Both the position numbers and the translations under genes were made by a program. Of a stretch of 64,000 nucleotides of DNA, positions 17,996-26,028 are shown one piece after another (position 1 is the first letter of the stretch; the number at the start of each line of letters is the position of its first letter). Below the pieces are notes generated by a model. It saw nothing but the letters and a program-made list of their open reading frames with translations. It was not told the DNA's origin and did not search any database. Source of the stretch: Conexibacter sp. S30A1. Its GTDB lineage: Bacteria > Actinomycetota > Thermoleophilia > Solirubrobacterales > Solirubrobacteraceae. The stretch covers positions 1,116,001 through 1,180,000 of the forward strand of contig NZ_CP097127.1 in the NCBI RefSeq assembly GCF_023330665.1, read 5' to 3'.

Positions 17996-19172
17996 CGCTG
18001 ACCTCGAGCAGCATCGCGTCGCCCTGACCACCGCCGGAGCAGATCGCCACACAACCGATCCCGCCCCCGCGGCGGCGCAGCTCGAGCGTCAGCGCGCCGA
18101 TGATGCGCGCTCCGGAGGCGCCGATCGGGTGCCCCAGCGCGATCGCACCACCGTTGACGTTGACCCGCTGCTCGTCGATCCCGAGCATGCGGATGCTGTT
18201 GAGCGTGACCGACGCAAACGCCTCGTTGATCTCCCAGAGATCAACCTCATCAGGCGTCAGGCCGACCTTCGCGAGCGCCGCAAGCGCCGCGTTTGCGGGG
18301 GTGCGCGCCAGATAGGCAAACTCGTCGGCGACCTGCGCCTGGGCGATGACCGTCGCCAGCGGGCGACGGTCATTAGCGGCAGCCCACTCGTCGCTTGCCA
18401 GCACCAGCGCACCACCACCGTCGTTGACACCGGGCGAGTTGCCGGCCGTGTGCGAACCCTCCCTGCCGACCAGGCCCGGGAGCTTTGAAAGCGCCTCAAG
18501 CGAACTCTCGCGGCGCGGCGCCTCATCCTGCTCGACGATGCTCTCGGCCTTGCGGCCCCGGATCGTGACCGGCACGATCTCCTGCGCCAGAAGGCCCTCG
18601 TCAGCGGCGGCGACCGCGCGCTGATGCGAGCGCAACGCCCAACGGTCGAGGTCCGGCCGGGTCAGCTCGAGCTGATCGCCGATCTCCGTCGCCTCATCAA
18701 ACATCTGGCGTCCTGAGAACGGGTTGGTGAGACCGTCATGGACCATCGCATCAAGCGCTGCCGCGTCACCCATCCGGTAGCCAAAGCGCGCGGACTTCAA
18801 CAGATACGGGGCGTTTGACATCGACTCCATGCCACCGGCCACACCGAGCTTCAGATCACCGGCACGGATCGCCGAGTCAAGCAGCCCGACCGCACGCACA
18901 CTGGAGGCACAGACCTTGTTGATCGTCTCCGAGGAGACCTCCTTGGGCACACCCGCCTTGATCTGCGCCTGCCGCGAAGGGATCTGCCCCTGACCGGCCT
19001 GCAGCACCTGGCCCATGACGATGTGCTGCACCTGCTCGCCCGAGACCTCCGCACGCTCAAGCGCGGCGCGGATCGCGGCAGCCCCGAGCTCGGTCGCGTC
19101 CACACTCGCCAGCGTGCCACCCAGCTTGCCGACCGGGGTACGCGCCGTGGACAGGATCACGGTCTTGGGCAT
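17988..19172 (-). CDS. acetyl-CoA C-acetyltransferase (thiolase)
   Basis: A 394-residue thiolase. Catalytic residues are in place: Cys88 in [13 protein letters not shown], His348 in [11 protein letters not shown] and Cys378 in CSGGGQGDA. Family signature [14 protein letters not shown] is intact and the length normal. It would cleave or form 3-ketoacyl-CoA, most like biosynthetic/acetoacetyl-CoA thiolases of the AtoB group, in fatty-acid or branched-chain oxidation with the adjacent dehydrogenase. Start ATG 19172 ([15 protein letters not shown]) is the family start; 68 bp separate it from the divergent acyl-CoA dehydrogenase, so the two probably share regulation. Confidence 0.93.
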   Translation of the reverse strand: MPKTVILSTARTPVGKLGGTLASVDATELGAAAIRAALERAEVSGEQVQHIVMGQVLQAGQGQIPSRQAQIKAGVPKEVSSETINKVCASSVRAVGLLDSAIRAGDLKLGVAGGMESMSNAPYLLKSARFGYRMGDAAALDAMVHDGLTNPFSGRQMFDEATEIGDQLELTRPDLDRWALRSHQRAVAAADEGLLAQEIVPVTIRGRKAESIVEQDEAPRRESSLEALSKLPGLVGREGSHTAGNSPGVNDGGGALVLASDEWAAANDRRPLATVIAQAQVADEFAYLARTPANAALAALAKVGLTPDEVDLWEINEAFASVTLNSIRMLGIDEQRVNVNGGAIALGHPIGASGARIIGALTLELRRRGGGIGCVAICSGGGQGDAMLLEVSGD

Positions 19173-19240
19173 TGCGCCTGCTCCCTTACTCGCTCGAGGT
19201 ATGTGTCGTGTTGACGGTCCACTCATCGTATTGTGCCGAC

Positions 19241-20392
19241 ATGGACTTCGAACTCTCAGACGACCAACAACTGCTGCGCGACACGGTGCGCGAATTCGCC
19301 CGGGGCGAGATCGCGCCGGTGGCCGAACGACTCGACCGCGACCACGAGTTTCCCTACGAGATCGTGCGCAAGCTGGCCGCGCTTGACCTGATGGGCATCC
19401 CCTTTCCCGAAGCATATGGAGGTGCCGGTGGCAGCTCGCTTGACTACGCGCTGGTCGTGGAGGAGCTCACGCGGGTCGACTCGTCGGTCGCGATCACGCT
19501 CTGCGCCCACACCTCGCTGGGCACCCAGCCCCTTTATCTCTTCGGCAGCGAGGAGCAGAAGCAGCGTTATCTGCCGCGGCTGTGCAGCGGCGAGATTCTC
19601 GGCGCCTTTGGCCTGACCGAGCCGGAGGCGGGCTCAGACGCCGGCAACACCCAGACGCGCGCCCAACTGACCGATGGCGAGTGGGTCATCAACGGGACAA
19701 AGCAGTTCATCACCAACGCCGGCACCGAGATCTCGGGGCTGGTGGTGATCACAGCGGTGACCGGGGCCGGCGCGGGCGAGCGCCAGCGCGAGATCTCAAA
19801 CATCCTGGTGGAGAACGGCACGCCGGGGTATGAGCCCGGCCCGCCCTACCGCAAGCTCGGCTGGCACGCCTCCGACACACGGCCGCTCTCGTTCGCGGAT
19901 TGCCGCGTGCCCGCCGAAAACCTGGTCGGCGAGCGTGGGCGCGGGCTGGCGCAGTTCCTGCAGGTGCTCGACATCGGCCGGATCGGCGTGGCCGCGATGG
20001 GCGTCGGCCTGGCGCAGGGCGCGCTCGATGAGGCGCTGGCCTACGCCAAGCAGCGGCGCGCGTTCGGTCGCTCGATCGTGAGCTTCCAGGCGATCGGCGC
20101 CAAGCTCGCGAACCTGGCGACGGAGATTGAGGCCTGCCGGCTGATGGTGCACAAGGCCGCCTGGCTCAAGGACCAGGGTCGCAGCTTCTCGCTGGTGGCG
20201 GCGCAGGCCAAGCTCAAGAGCGGGCGGCTGGCCGTGCACGCGGCCGATGAGGCGGTTCAGATCCATGGTGGCTACGGCTACATCGAGGAGTACCCGGTGG
20301 CGCGCTTCTACCGCGACGCGAAGGTGCTCACGATCGGCGAGGGGACCGACGAGATCCAGGAGCTGGTGATCGCGCGCGCACTGGGAGCGTGA
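19241..20392 (+). CDS. acyl-CoA dehydrogenase
   Basis: A 383-residue FAD enzyme that makes trans-2-enoyl-CoA and passes electrons to ETF. Signatures: FGLTEPEAGSDAGNTQT (FAD/substrate loop), and QIHGGYGYIEEYPVARFYRDAK with the catalytic base in IGEGTDEIQ (Glu367). The Glu in the EGT(N/D)E position is that of short-chain and branched-chain enzymes rather than isovaleryl-CoA dehydrogenase. ATG 19241 (MDFELSDDQQ) is the family start. Divergent from the thiolase; a 20-bp-unit repeat follows its stop. Confidence 0.93.
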   Translation: MDFELSDDQQLLRDTVREFARGEIAPVAERLDRDHEFPYEIVRKLAALDLMGIPFPEAYGGAGGSSLDYALVVEELTRVDSSVAITLCAHTSLGTQPLYLFGSEEQKQRYLPRLCSGEILGAFGLTEPEAGSDAGNTQTRAQLTDGEWVINGTKQFITNAGTEISGLVVITAVTGAGAGERQREISNILVENGTPGYEPGPPYRKLGWHASDTRPLSFADCRVPAENLVGERGRGLAQFLQVLDIGRIGVAAMGVGLAQGALDEALAYAKQRRAFGRSIVSFQAIGAKLANLATEIEACRLMVHKAAWLKDQGRSFSLVAAQAKLKSGRLAVHAADEAVQIHGGYGYIEEYPVARFYRDAKVLTIGEGTDEIQELVIARALGA

Positions 20393-20400
20393 GCGCCGGC

Positions 20401-20454
20401 CCGCGGCTCACACCACCCACTCCGCGGCTCACACCACTCACCACGGCTCACGAC
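20401..20454. repeat. three short direct repeats between acyl-CoA dehydrogenase and meaB
   Basis: Two near-identical 20-bp units beginning ccgcggctcacaccac and a shorter, diverged third lie between the convergent ends of the two genes and reach the meaB stop codon. No hairpin with a T-tract was found, so terminator function is not supported. Confidence 0.6.
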
Positions 20455-21428
20455 GGCCGCGCGCGGGCGTCCAGCGTCGCGAGCAGCGCCCGGGCGGCGC
20501 TGGCGGGGTCAAGCTCACGCGCGGCCACCTGCTCGAGCAGGTGCTCAACCTCCGGATCCTGGTCGATCGCCGCCTCGAACCGGCGGCGCAGCTCGAGCGC
20601 CGCAAGCCCGAGCACAGCCATGCGCAGCCGCCCGCGACGCCGCTGCGCCAGGGTGCCGGAAACCTGGGCGTCACGGTGGTGGTCAAGCAGCGTGGCGCGC
20701 AGCTCTTCGACACCCTCGCCGGTGGTCGCACAGGTACGCAGCACCGGCACCTGCCAGCCGTCACGCAGCCCCCCGAGCGCGAGCGCGGCCTTCAGCTCGC
20801 GCACGGTCGCCTCGGCCTGCACGTGGTCTGACTTGTTGACAACGATCACGTCCGGGATCTCCATGATCCCCGCCTTGAGCGCCTGAATCGAGTCGCCCGC
20901 ACCGGGCATCAGCACCAGCACAACGGTGTCAGCATGGGTCGCGACATCCACCTCCGCCTGCCCCACGCCGACCGTTTCGAGCAGCACGAGATCACGGCCG
21001 CTGGCATCCATCAAAAGCAGCGCATACAGCGCCGCCTCGCTCAGCCCGCCGAGCGCGCCGCGGCTGGCCATCGAGCGGATGAAGACACCGTCATCCAGAA
21101 AGTGGTCTGCAAGCCGGATACGGTCCCCGAGCAGGGCGCCGTGGGATGCCGGCGAGGATGGATCGACAGACAGCACCGCGACCGAGCGTCCCGCCGCGCG
21201 CTCCAGGCCGGTCAGCGCCGCAAGCAGCGTTGACTTGCCTGCGCCGGGCGGGCCTGTGAAGCCGACCACGGCCGTGGCGCCGGTGCGCGGATAGACGCTG
21301 CGCAGGACCAGCCAGCCGGCCGGATCACCGTTCTCAACCAGCGTGATCGCGCGCGCCAGCGCGCGCCTGTCCCCGGCGAGCAGGCGCTCGGCAAGCTGCT
21401 TTGCATCTGCGTCTGCAGGCTCGACCAT
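20448..21428 (-). CDS. meaB: methylmalonyl-CoA mutase-associated GTPase MeaB/ArgK
   Basis: A 326-residue G3E-type GTPase. P-loop GPPGAGKST (59-67), switch region with SVDPSSPASHGALLGDRIR, base motif NKSD, and ETVGVGQAEVDV. MeaB proteins guard and load adenosylcobalamin mutases, using GTP to gate cofactor transfer from the adenosyltransferase. Its presence beside the free-standing B12 subunit supports a functional B12-dependent acyl-CoA mutase in this organism. The C-terminal dimerisation arm (about 270-326) is present. Divergent from the acyltransferase gene, 57 bp apart. Confidence 0.93.
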   Translation of the reverse strand: MVEPADADAKQLAERLLAGDRRALARAITLVENGDPAGWLVLRSVYPRTGATAVVGFTGPPGAGKSTLLAALTGLERAAGRSVAVLSVDPSSPASHGALLGDRIRLADHFLDDGVFIRSMASRGALGGLSEAALYALLLMDASGRDLVLLETVGVGQAEVDVATHADTVVLVLMPGAGDSIQALKAGIMEIPDVIVVNKSDHVQAEATVRELKAALALGGLRDGWQVPVLRTCATTGEGVEELRATLLDHHRDAQVSGTLAQRRRGRLRMAVLGLAALELRRRFEAAIDQDPEVEHLLEQVAARELDPASAARALLATLDARARPS

Positions 21429-21485
21429 CGCCGTCCATGATGACGCGAGCGCCCGACGCGTTCAGATCGCAACTAGCATTGCCGC

Positions 21486-22190
21486 GTGGCAACCAGCCTG
21501 AACAACCAGATCGGCGCCCGCGACCAGGCTCGGGAAGCGGCGGAGCTCTCGGTTGCGCCGCAGAGCGCGCCGGCGCCGCTGCACGGCGGCCCGCTCGAGC
21601 TGCTGCGTTTCGCTCGCGCAAATCACATGCTGCACTGGCGCTACCTGGTGCTCTGCTCGCGCTGGCTGTGGCTCAAGCTGCGCTGGCGCGGCCGGCTTGT
21701 GACCGACGGGCTCTGCTTCGTCCAGGGTGGCGTCAAGTTCGAGATCGGGCGCGACGCGACGGTCGTTTTGGGGCGCTGGTCATGGATCGGTGACGGCTGC
21801 AAGATCCGCGCGCACGAGGGCAGGATCGAGCTTGGCGCGAAGTCGGTGCTCGGCCAGGAGTGCACGCTCTCCTGCTTTCAGCACATCTCGATCGGACGCG
21901 ACTGCATCATCGCCGACCGCACGATGATGATCGACTTTGACCACTGCACCGCCGAGAGCGAGCGCCCGATCCGCAAGCAGGGGATCTACAAGCGCGACGT
22001 GCGGGTCGGCCACAACGTCTGGGTCGGCCACGGCGCCAGCATCCTGCGCGGTGTGACCGTCGGCGACAACGCGGTCATCGGGACGGGCGCGGTGGTCACC
22101 CACGATGTTTCGCCGAACTCCGTTGTCGGTGGCGCCCCCGCGCGGGTGTTGCGGACCCGCAAGCCCCCGCGCACGCTGCGCTACGACTGA
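21486..22190 (+). CDS. left-handed beta-helix acyltransferase (hexapeptide repeat)
   Basis: A 234-residue protein. After a variable N-terminus and a basic, Trp-rich amphipathic segment (residues 40-75), repeated [LIV]-G-x4 hexapeptides form the left-handed helix (IGRDATVVLG, IGDGCKIRA, VGHNVWVGHGASILRGVTVGDNAVIGTGAVV). The His of VGHG and the Gly-Ala-Pro-Ala end match sugar O-acetyltransferases of the NodL/maa/WbbJ kind. Likely acetylates a cell-surface sugar. GTG start, with a short intergenic to meaB. Confidence 0.8.
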   Translation: MATSLNNQIGARDQAREAAELSVAPQSAPAPLHGGPLELLRFARANHMLHWRYLVLCSRWLWLKLRWRGRLVTDGLCFVQGGVKFEIGRDATVVLGRWSWIGDGCKIRAHEGRIELGAKSVLGQECTLSCFQHISIGRDCIIADRTMMIDFDHCTAESERPIRKQGIYKRDVRVGHNVWVGHGASILRGVTVGDNAVIGTGAVVTHDVSPNSVVGGAPARVLRTRKPPRTLRYD

Positions 22191-22368
22191 CCTCGCCCCC
22201 ACACGACCCCGCCCCCACACACCACCACGAATCCGGCCAGCCCGCATACGGCTGGAAAACAAGCCCCACCCGGATCGCGGAGCCAGGCGCACAGCAGAGC
22301 ATTCATTCAGTAGGGCGCCTGGAGGTCTGAGAACATCGGGAAGTGCTTGAATCGTTTTAGGGCGCAAG

Positions 22369-22388
22369 CCCCTTCCGTGAGGGAGGGG
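22369..22388. repeat. left-end hairpin of the IS200/IS605 element
   Basis: An 8-bp stem (one G-T pair) with a GTGA loop immediately beyond the tnpA stop; TnpA proteins recognise such imperfect end hairpins as single-stranded DNA. Confidence 0.65.
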
Positions 22389-22835
22389 TCAAGCCCGTCC
22401 GGGTCGCCCTGGCCTGCGGTTGGGTTCTCGCTGGCTGGCGATGTACGCCCTAACGGCCTGGATGGGCGCACCGCCGGTGGAGAGGACGCAGTAGGACGGG
22501 GACCAGAAGTGCTGGCCCCACAGGGCTTGGCGGACCTCTGGCCAGTTCTGTTCCCGAACGATCCGGCTGCTGTTGGTTTTGATCGCCCCGACCAAAGTGG
22601 AGAGGCTGATCTTTGGCGGGTAGTCCAACAGCAGGTGTAGGTGGTCGTGCTCTCCGTCGGCTTCAACGAGTGTCACGTCATGGCGTTGGCAGACCTCACG
22701 GGTCGTGGCGATCAGCAGTTCGCGTACCCGGTCGGTGATAACCCCCCGCCGGTATTTCGTTACGAGTACGACATGCGCGTGCAAACGGTAGACCACATGC
22801 CGTCCGTTCCTGAAATCGTTCGGGTCTGCCGACAC
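22389..22835 (-). CDS. tnpA: IS200/IS605 transposase TnpA (Y1 HUH single-strand transposase)
   Basis: 148 residues, a normal size. The HUH metal motif is His65-Leu-His67 in GEHDHLHLLLDYPP, and the nucleophilic Tyr131 is in AVRAYIASQ. N-terminal HVVYRLHAHVVLVTKYRR is typical. It cuts and rejoins single-stranded DNA at the element's hairpin ends (peel-and-paste transposition). GTG 22835 was chosen to match family length; the frame extends to 22913 across the tnpB start. Intact and therefore possibly active. Confidence 0.9.
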   Translation of the reverse strand: MSADPNDFRNGRHVVYRLHAHVVLVTKYRRGVITDRVRELLIATTREVCQRHDVTLVEADGEHDHLHLLLDYPPKISLSTLVGAIKTNSSRIVREQNWPEVRQALWGQHFWSPSYCVLSTGGAPIQAVRAYIASQREPNRRPGRPGRA

Positions 22836-22853
22836 AAACCGTATTATAGGGTT

Positions 22854-24038
22854 ATGGCACACCGCTACCGCGCATACCCCACAGCCGGGCAGGCTGCCGG
22901 GTGCCGCCGCCATTGCGCGGAGACGCGGTATGTGAAGAATCTCGCGCTTGAGCAGTTCAACCTCTACGACCCGCGTCGTGGACCCACGCCTTCGAGCGCG
23001 CAGCGGTTCCGGCAGCTAGCCGAAGCCCGCCGCGAGACATGGCTCGGGGAAGGAAGCTCCGCCGTGCAACAGCAGGCGCTTAGGGATTTCGACCGGGCGC
23101 TTCAGAACTGGCGGAAGGGCCACGCGCGGCGGCCGACGTGGTGGAAGGCCGGAGTGCATGAGAGCTTCACGATCCGTGACGTGAACGTCCGCCGGTTCGA
23201 CCGTCGTTGGGCCGCGATCCTTGTCCCGAAGGTGGGGTGGGTCAGGTTCCGGCTCTCACGTCCGCTCCCGGCCGTGTTCGGGACGGCGCGGTTCACGATG
23301 GACCGGGCCGGGCGCTGGCATGTTAGCTTCACCGCCCCCCAGCCCGTGATGCTGCGGGCGCTCACCGGGGCCGTGGTCGGCCTCGACCTCGGGGTCGCAG
23401 CCACCATCACGCTCAGTGATGGCCGCCACCTGAGAGCGCCCGTGATGAGCGCCGGGAAGGCGCAGCGGTTGCGGCGGTTGGAGCGCCGCAAAGCCCGCCA
23501 GGAGAAGGGCTCGAACCGGCGGGAGCGAACGAAGCGAAGCATCGCCCGGCTGCACGCCCGGCAAGCGGACCGTCGCAAGGATTTCGTGGAACAGACCTCG
23601 ACCATGCTGGTGCGTGAGCACGACCTGATCGCGCTAGAAGCCCTGAACGTCAGGGGCATGCTCCGTAGCGCCCGTGGCACCGTCCAGCAGCCCGGCACAA
23701 GAGTCCGGCAGAAGGCCGGGCTGAACCGCTCGATCAGCCAGCAAGGCTGGTCAATGCTGCGTCGTCGCGTCGAGGACAAGGCCGTGACCTGCGGCGTGCA
23801 GGTGGTCGCGGTCGATCCCCGTCGAACCTCACAGACCTGTAACGCCTGCGGTCATGTGGACCCGGCCTCGCGCGAGAGCCAAGCGCGGTTCCGGTGTACC
23901 GGCTGCGGACAAGAAACACACGCGGACATAAACGCCGCACTGAACATCCTCGCCGCCGGGCTGGCGGTCACAGGACGTGGAGGGACAGCCGGAAGTAACG
24001 GCCCCTGCGAAGCGTCAACCCTGGCAGGAGCGGCATGA
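22854..24038 (+). CDS. tnpB: RNA-guided nuclease TnpB
   Basis: 394 residues, full length. RuvC-like active-site residues are all present: Asp178 (VVGLDLGVAATITL), Glu262 (IALEALNV) and Asp358 (THADINAALNIL). The zinc ribbon is CNACGHVD...FRCTGCG (Cys329, 332, 348, 351). TnpB enzymes use an omega-RNA from the element's right end to cut DNA and favour element retention. TATTAT/TATAGG 7-15 bp before the ATG suggests a leaderless message. The stop overlaps the ATG of the truncated MFS frame (ATGA). Confidence 0.92.
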   Translation: MAHRYRAYPTAGQAAGCRRHCAETRYVKNLALEQFNLYDPRRGPTPSSAQRFRQLAEARRETWLGEGSSAVQQQALRDFDRALQNWRKGHARRPTWWKAGVHESFTIRDVNVRRFDRRWAAILVPKVGWVRFRLSRPLPAVFGTARFTMDRAGRWHVSFTAPQPVMLRALTGAVVGLDLGVAATITLSDGRHLRAPVMSAGKAQRLRRLERRKARQEKGSNRRERTKRSIARLHARQADRRKDFVEQTSTMLVREHDLIALEALNVRGMLRSARGTVQQPGTRVRQKAGLNRSISQQGWSMLRRRVEDKAVTCGVQVVAVDPRRTSQTCNACGHVDPASRESQARFRCTGCGQETHADINAALNILAAGLAVTGRGGTAGSNGPCEASTLAGAA

Positions 24039-24104
24039 GCCGCCCCGAGGGAATCCCCATCCAGAAGGGCGGGGAGGAAGTCAAGGTGCTGATGGTCTGG
24101 CTCG
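23900..24104 (+). ncRNA. predicted TnpB omega-RNA with guide from the flank
   Basis: In characterised TnpB systems the guide RNA covers the 3' end of tnpB and the element's right end, and its last 16-20 nt come from the flanking target. By analogy the scaffold would run through the hairpin at 24053-24084 and the guide would be 24085-24104, inside the truncated MFS gene. This is inferred from position only; boundaries are rough. Confidence 0.35.
24053..24084 (+). repeat. right-end hairpin of the IS200/IS605 element
   Basis: CCCC...GGGG stem followed by GAGGAAGTCAA. The 14-mer GGGGAGGAAGTCAA recurs exactly at 46634-46647, showing a related element end elsewhere in the window. Confidence 0.7.
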
Positions 24105-24430
24105 GCCACGTGGCCGTGACCGGCGCCGAGCTCGCGGTCGGCTCCGGCAGCTGGGCGTTTCGCACGCAGCTGATGGACCCGCAGCGTCGCGGTGAGTACG
24201 GCGGCCTCTCCGAGGTGGCGCGCACCGTGGGGAGCTTCTGGGCCCCGGCGGTGTTCACGTTTGCGGTGATGCACTGGGGCGCCAGCGGCTGGCTTGCGGT
24301 CGCCGGGCTGATCGTGCTCGCAAGCGCCGGCCTGCACCCCTCCGCGCGTGTGGCCGAGCGCTTCGCGGCAGCGCACTTCCCGCCAAGCACGCCCGAGCTG
24401 AGCGCCGCCGGCGCGGCGCGTCCCGCCTGA
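24085..24430 (+). pseudogene. MFS permease, C-terminal remnant
   Basis: About 115 codons encode two or three membrane helices and a cytoplasmic tail (GAELAVGSGSWAFRTQLMDP...VARTVGSFWAPAVFTFAVMHWG), which read as the end of a 12-helix MFS transporter. No matching N-terminal half lies to the left of the insertion sequence, so the event included or was followed by a deletion. The frame remains open from ATG 24035, which overlaps the tnpB stop and adds 17 IS-derived residues, so a short hybrid protein could still be made. It is unlikely to transport anything. Confidence 0.7.
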
Positions 24431-24453
24431 GGTGGCGCAGTCAGGCCTCAGCC

Positions 24454-24948
24454 TCAGCGACCGATCGCCGCCACCGCCAGCTCGTCCGCGCGCTCATTGA
24501 GCGGGTGGCCGACGTGCCCCCGCACCCAGTGCCAGCGCACGCGCTCGTGCTCGGCGGCAGCCGCCTCGAGCGCAAGCCACAGCTCCCTGTTTTTGACCGG
24601 GTCGCCGGCCGCCGTCCGCCATCCGCGGCGCTTCCAGCCGGCCAGCCAGGAGGTCATGCCGTCGTGCAGGTAGCGCGAATCGGTGACCACACAGACCCGT
24701 GAAGGCGACGGGACCGCGCGCAGCCCCTCGAGCGCCGCGGTCATCTCCATGATGTTGTTGGTGGTCAGCGCAAGGCCGCCGCTGCGCTCCTCCACGACCC
24801 CGTCCTCCCAGCTGATGACCGCCGCCCAGCCGCCCGGCCCGGGGTTGCCCTGGCAGGCGCCGTCGGTCCAGACGAGCACCTCACCCGGCGCCCGCGCGGG
24901 AAGCTCGCCTGCCAGGCGAACCGACTGCTTTCGCCTGGCAGCGGGCAT
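24454..24948 (-). CDS. rnhA: ribonuclease HI
   Basis: A 164-residue RNase H that removes RNA from RNA-DNA hybrids. The four catalytic acids are visible: Asp29 in VWTDGACQGNPGPGGW, Glu68 in NIMEMTAALEGL, Asp90 in VVTDSRYL and Asp155 in NERADELA, with the flexible His in RGHVGHPLN. The basic handle region WKRRGWRTAAGDPVKNRELW is present. Start ATG 24948 gives a short basic leader before the core. Single gene. Confidence 0.93.
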   Translation of the reverse strand: MPAARRKQSVRLAGELPARAPGEVLVWTDGACQGNPGPGGWAAVISWEDGVVEERSGGLALTTNNIMEMTAALEGLRAVPSPSRVCVVTDSRYLHDGMTSWLAGWKRRGWRTAAGDPVKNRELWLALEAAAAEHERVRWHWVRGHVGHPLNERADELAVAAIGR

Positions 24949-25067
24949 ATCGCGGGAGTTTAGGCGAGCGATCCACGCGGCGCCGTGCCCCGAGCCGGCG
25001 GTGGAGCTGGTGCGCAAAGCCCAGGAATCTCGCCAAACGCGCCGATGATCTGCGAGCATAGAGCCAC

Positions 25068-26015
25068 ATGCCACTCTTCGGACGGCAAAAGGGGGCGCAG
25101 CCCCCCACCCCGGAGGAGCTTCAGGCGGCCGAGGTCGACCTCGAGCGAATCCGCCAGGGCGGCATCCCGCTGGGCGCCGAGCAGCGTCTGAAGCGCATCG
25201 CGACCGCCAGCAAGCCTTTTTTCACCAGCGACCTGACCGCCAAGGAGTACGCGCTCGCCGACGCATCGGGACTGCAGCCGCTCGCACAGGTGATGGGCTC
25301 GGCGGTTGTTCAGAAGGGCTTCATGGGCAACCAGGGCATGTACATCAACACCGGCGAGCTGCGCGCCCTGGCGCAGCCCTGGAACATGGCGCGCGATCTT
25401 GCCTTTGACCGCCTGCGCCAGGAGGCCACACACGCCGGCGCCGACGCTGTGATCGGGATCGAGCTCGCCGCCGGCTCGCTCGGCGAGCCCGGCAACATCG
25501 AGCTCGTCGTGTTCGGCACCGCGGTGCGCGACAGCACCAAGCCGGCCGGTGCGAAGCACGGCCCGGCGATGTGCACGCTCTCGGGCCAAGACGTCGACAA
25601 GCTGCGCCGCATCGGAGCGGAGATCCGCGGCGTGGTGGGCTACACCGCGGTCATCTCGACGGCTCTGGGCAGGAACTCCGCCTGGGCAATGAACTCAGGG
25701 GGCATGATGGGCGCCGGTGGCGGCGCCCGCATGAACGTCGAGATCACCGAGATCGCCCAGGGTGTCTACGACGCACGCAACCGCGCGATGCTCGCGGTCC
25801 GCCGCCAGGCCAACGAGGTGGAGGCAAACAACATCGTGGTCTCCACGCTGCGCCACACGATCGAGCACTTCGAGTACGAGCAACCGGGCGGTTTCCGTGC
25901 CCACTACTTCCACGTAACCATGAACATTCTCGGCACGGCCATCCGGCTCGGCGCCCGTGACCCCCACCCGGCGCCGCTGGCCAATCCGGTTCTGTCCGTG
26001 AATCTCGGCGCCTAG
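25068..26015 (+). CDS. YbjQ/UPF0145 (heavy-metal-binding-domain) protein, two domains
   Basis: A 315-residue cytoplasmic protein with two YbjQ-like units. The first (about 45-160) has FTSDLTAKEYALADASGLQPLAQVMGS and ARDLAFDRLRQEATHAGADAVIGIEL; the second (about 190-300) is more diverged (ARNRAMLAVRRQANEVEANNIVVSTL). YbjQ domains form pentameric beta-rich rings in solved structures; their biochemical role is not established. A charged N-terminal stretch precedes them. Thirteen bases upstream of a second protein of the same family, so the two are surely co-transcribed. No membrane segment or signal peptide. Confidence 0.75.
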   Translation: MPLFGRQKGAQPPTPEELQAAEVDLERIRQGGIPLGAEQRLKRIATASKPFFTSDLTAKEYALADASGLQPLAQVMGSAVVQKGFMGNQGMYINTGELRALAQPWNMARDLAFDRLRQEATHAGADAVIGIELAAGSLGEPGNIELVVFGTAVRDSTKPAGAKHGPAMCTLSGQDVDKLRRIGAEIRGVVGYTAVISTALGRNSAWAMNSGGMMGAGGGARMNVEITEIAQGVYDARNRAMLAVRRQANEVEANNIVVSTLRHTIEHFEYEQPGGFRAHYFHVTMNILGTAIRLGARDPHPAPLANPVLSVNLGA

Positions 26016-26028
26016 CAAAGGAGCAGCG

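Larger units (their letters stand above)
22347..24084. mobile_element. IS200/IS605-type insertion sequence, apparently complete
   Basis: Divergent tnpA (left) and tnpB (right) with 18 bp between them, the IS605 layout. Each outer end carries a subterminal hairpin: CCCCTTCC-gtga-GGGAGGGG at 22369-22388 followed by tcaag, and CCCC...CGGGG then GAGGAAGTCAA ending near 24084. Such elements have no terminal inverted repeats and make no target duplication, so the ends are approximate: the left end is placed near TTGA at 22347, the right at GTCAA. The right end abuts a truncated MFS gene. Confidence 0.75.

Noticed and set aside
22283..22322. Inverted repeat CCAGGCGC/GCGCCTGG left of the IS element
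   Set aside because: The 24-nt loop and lack of matching partner at the right end argue against an IS terminal repeat; could be a weak terminator but nothing supports it.
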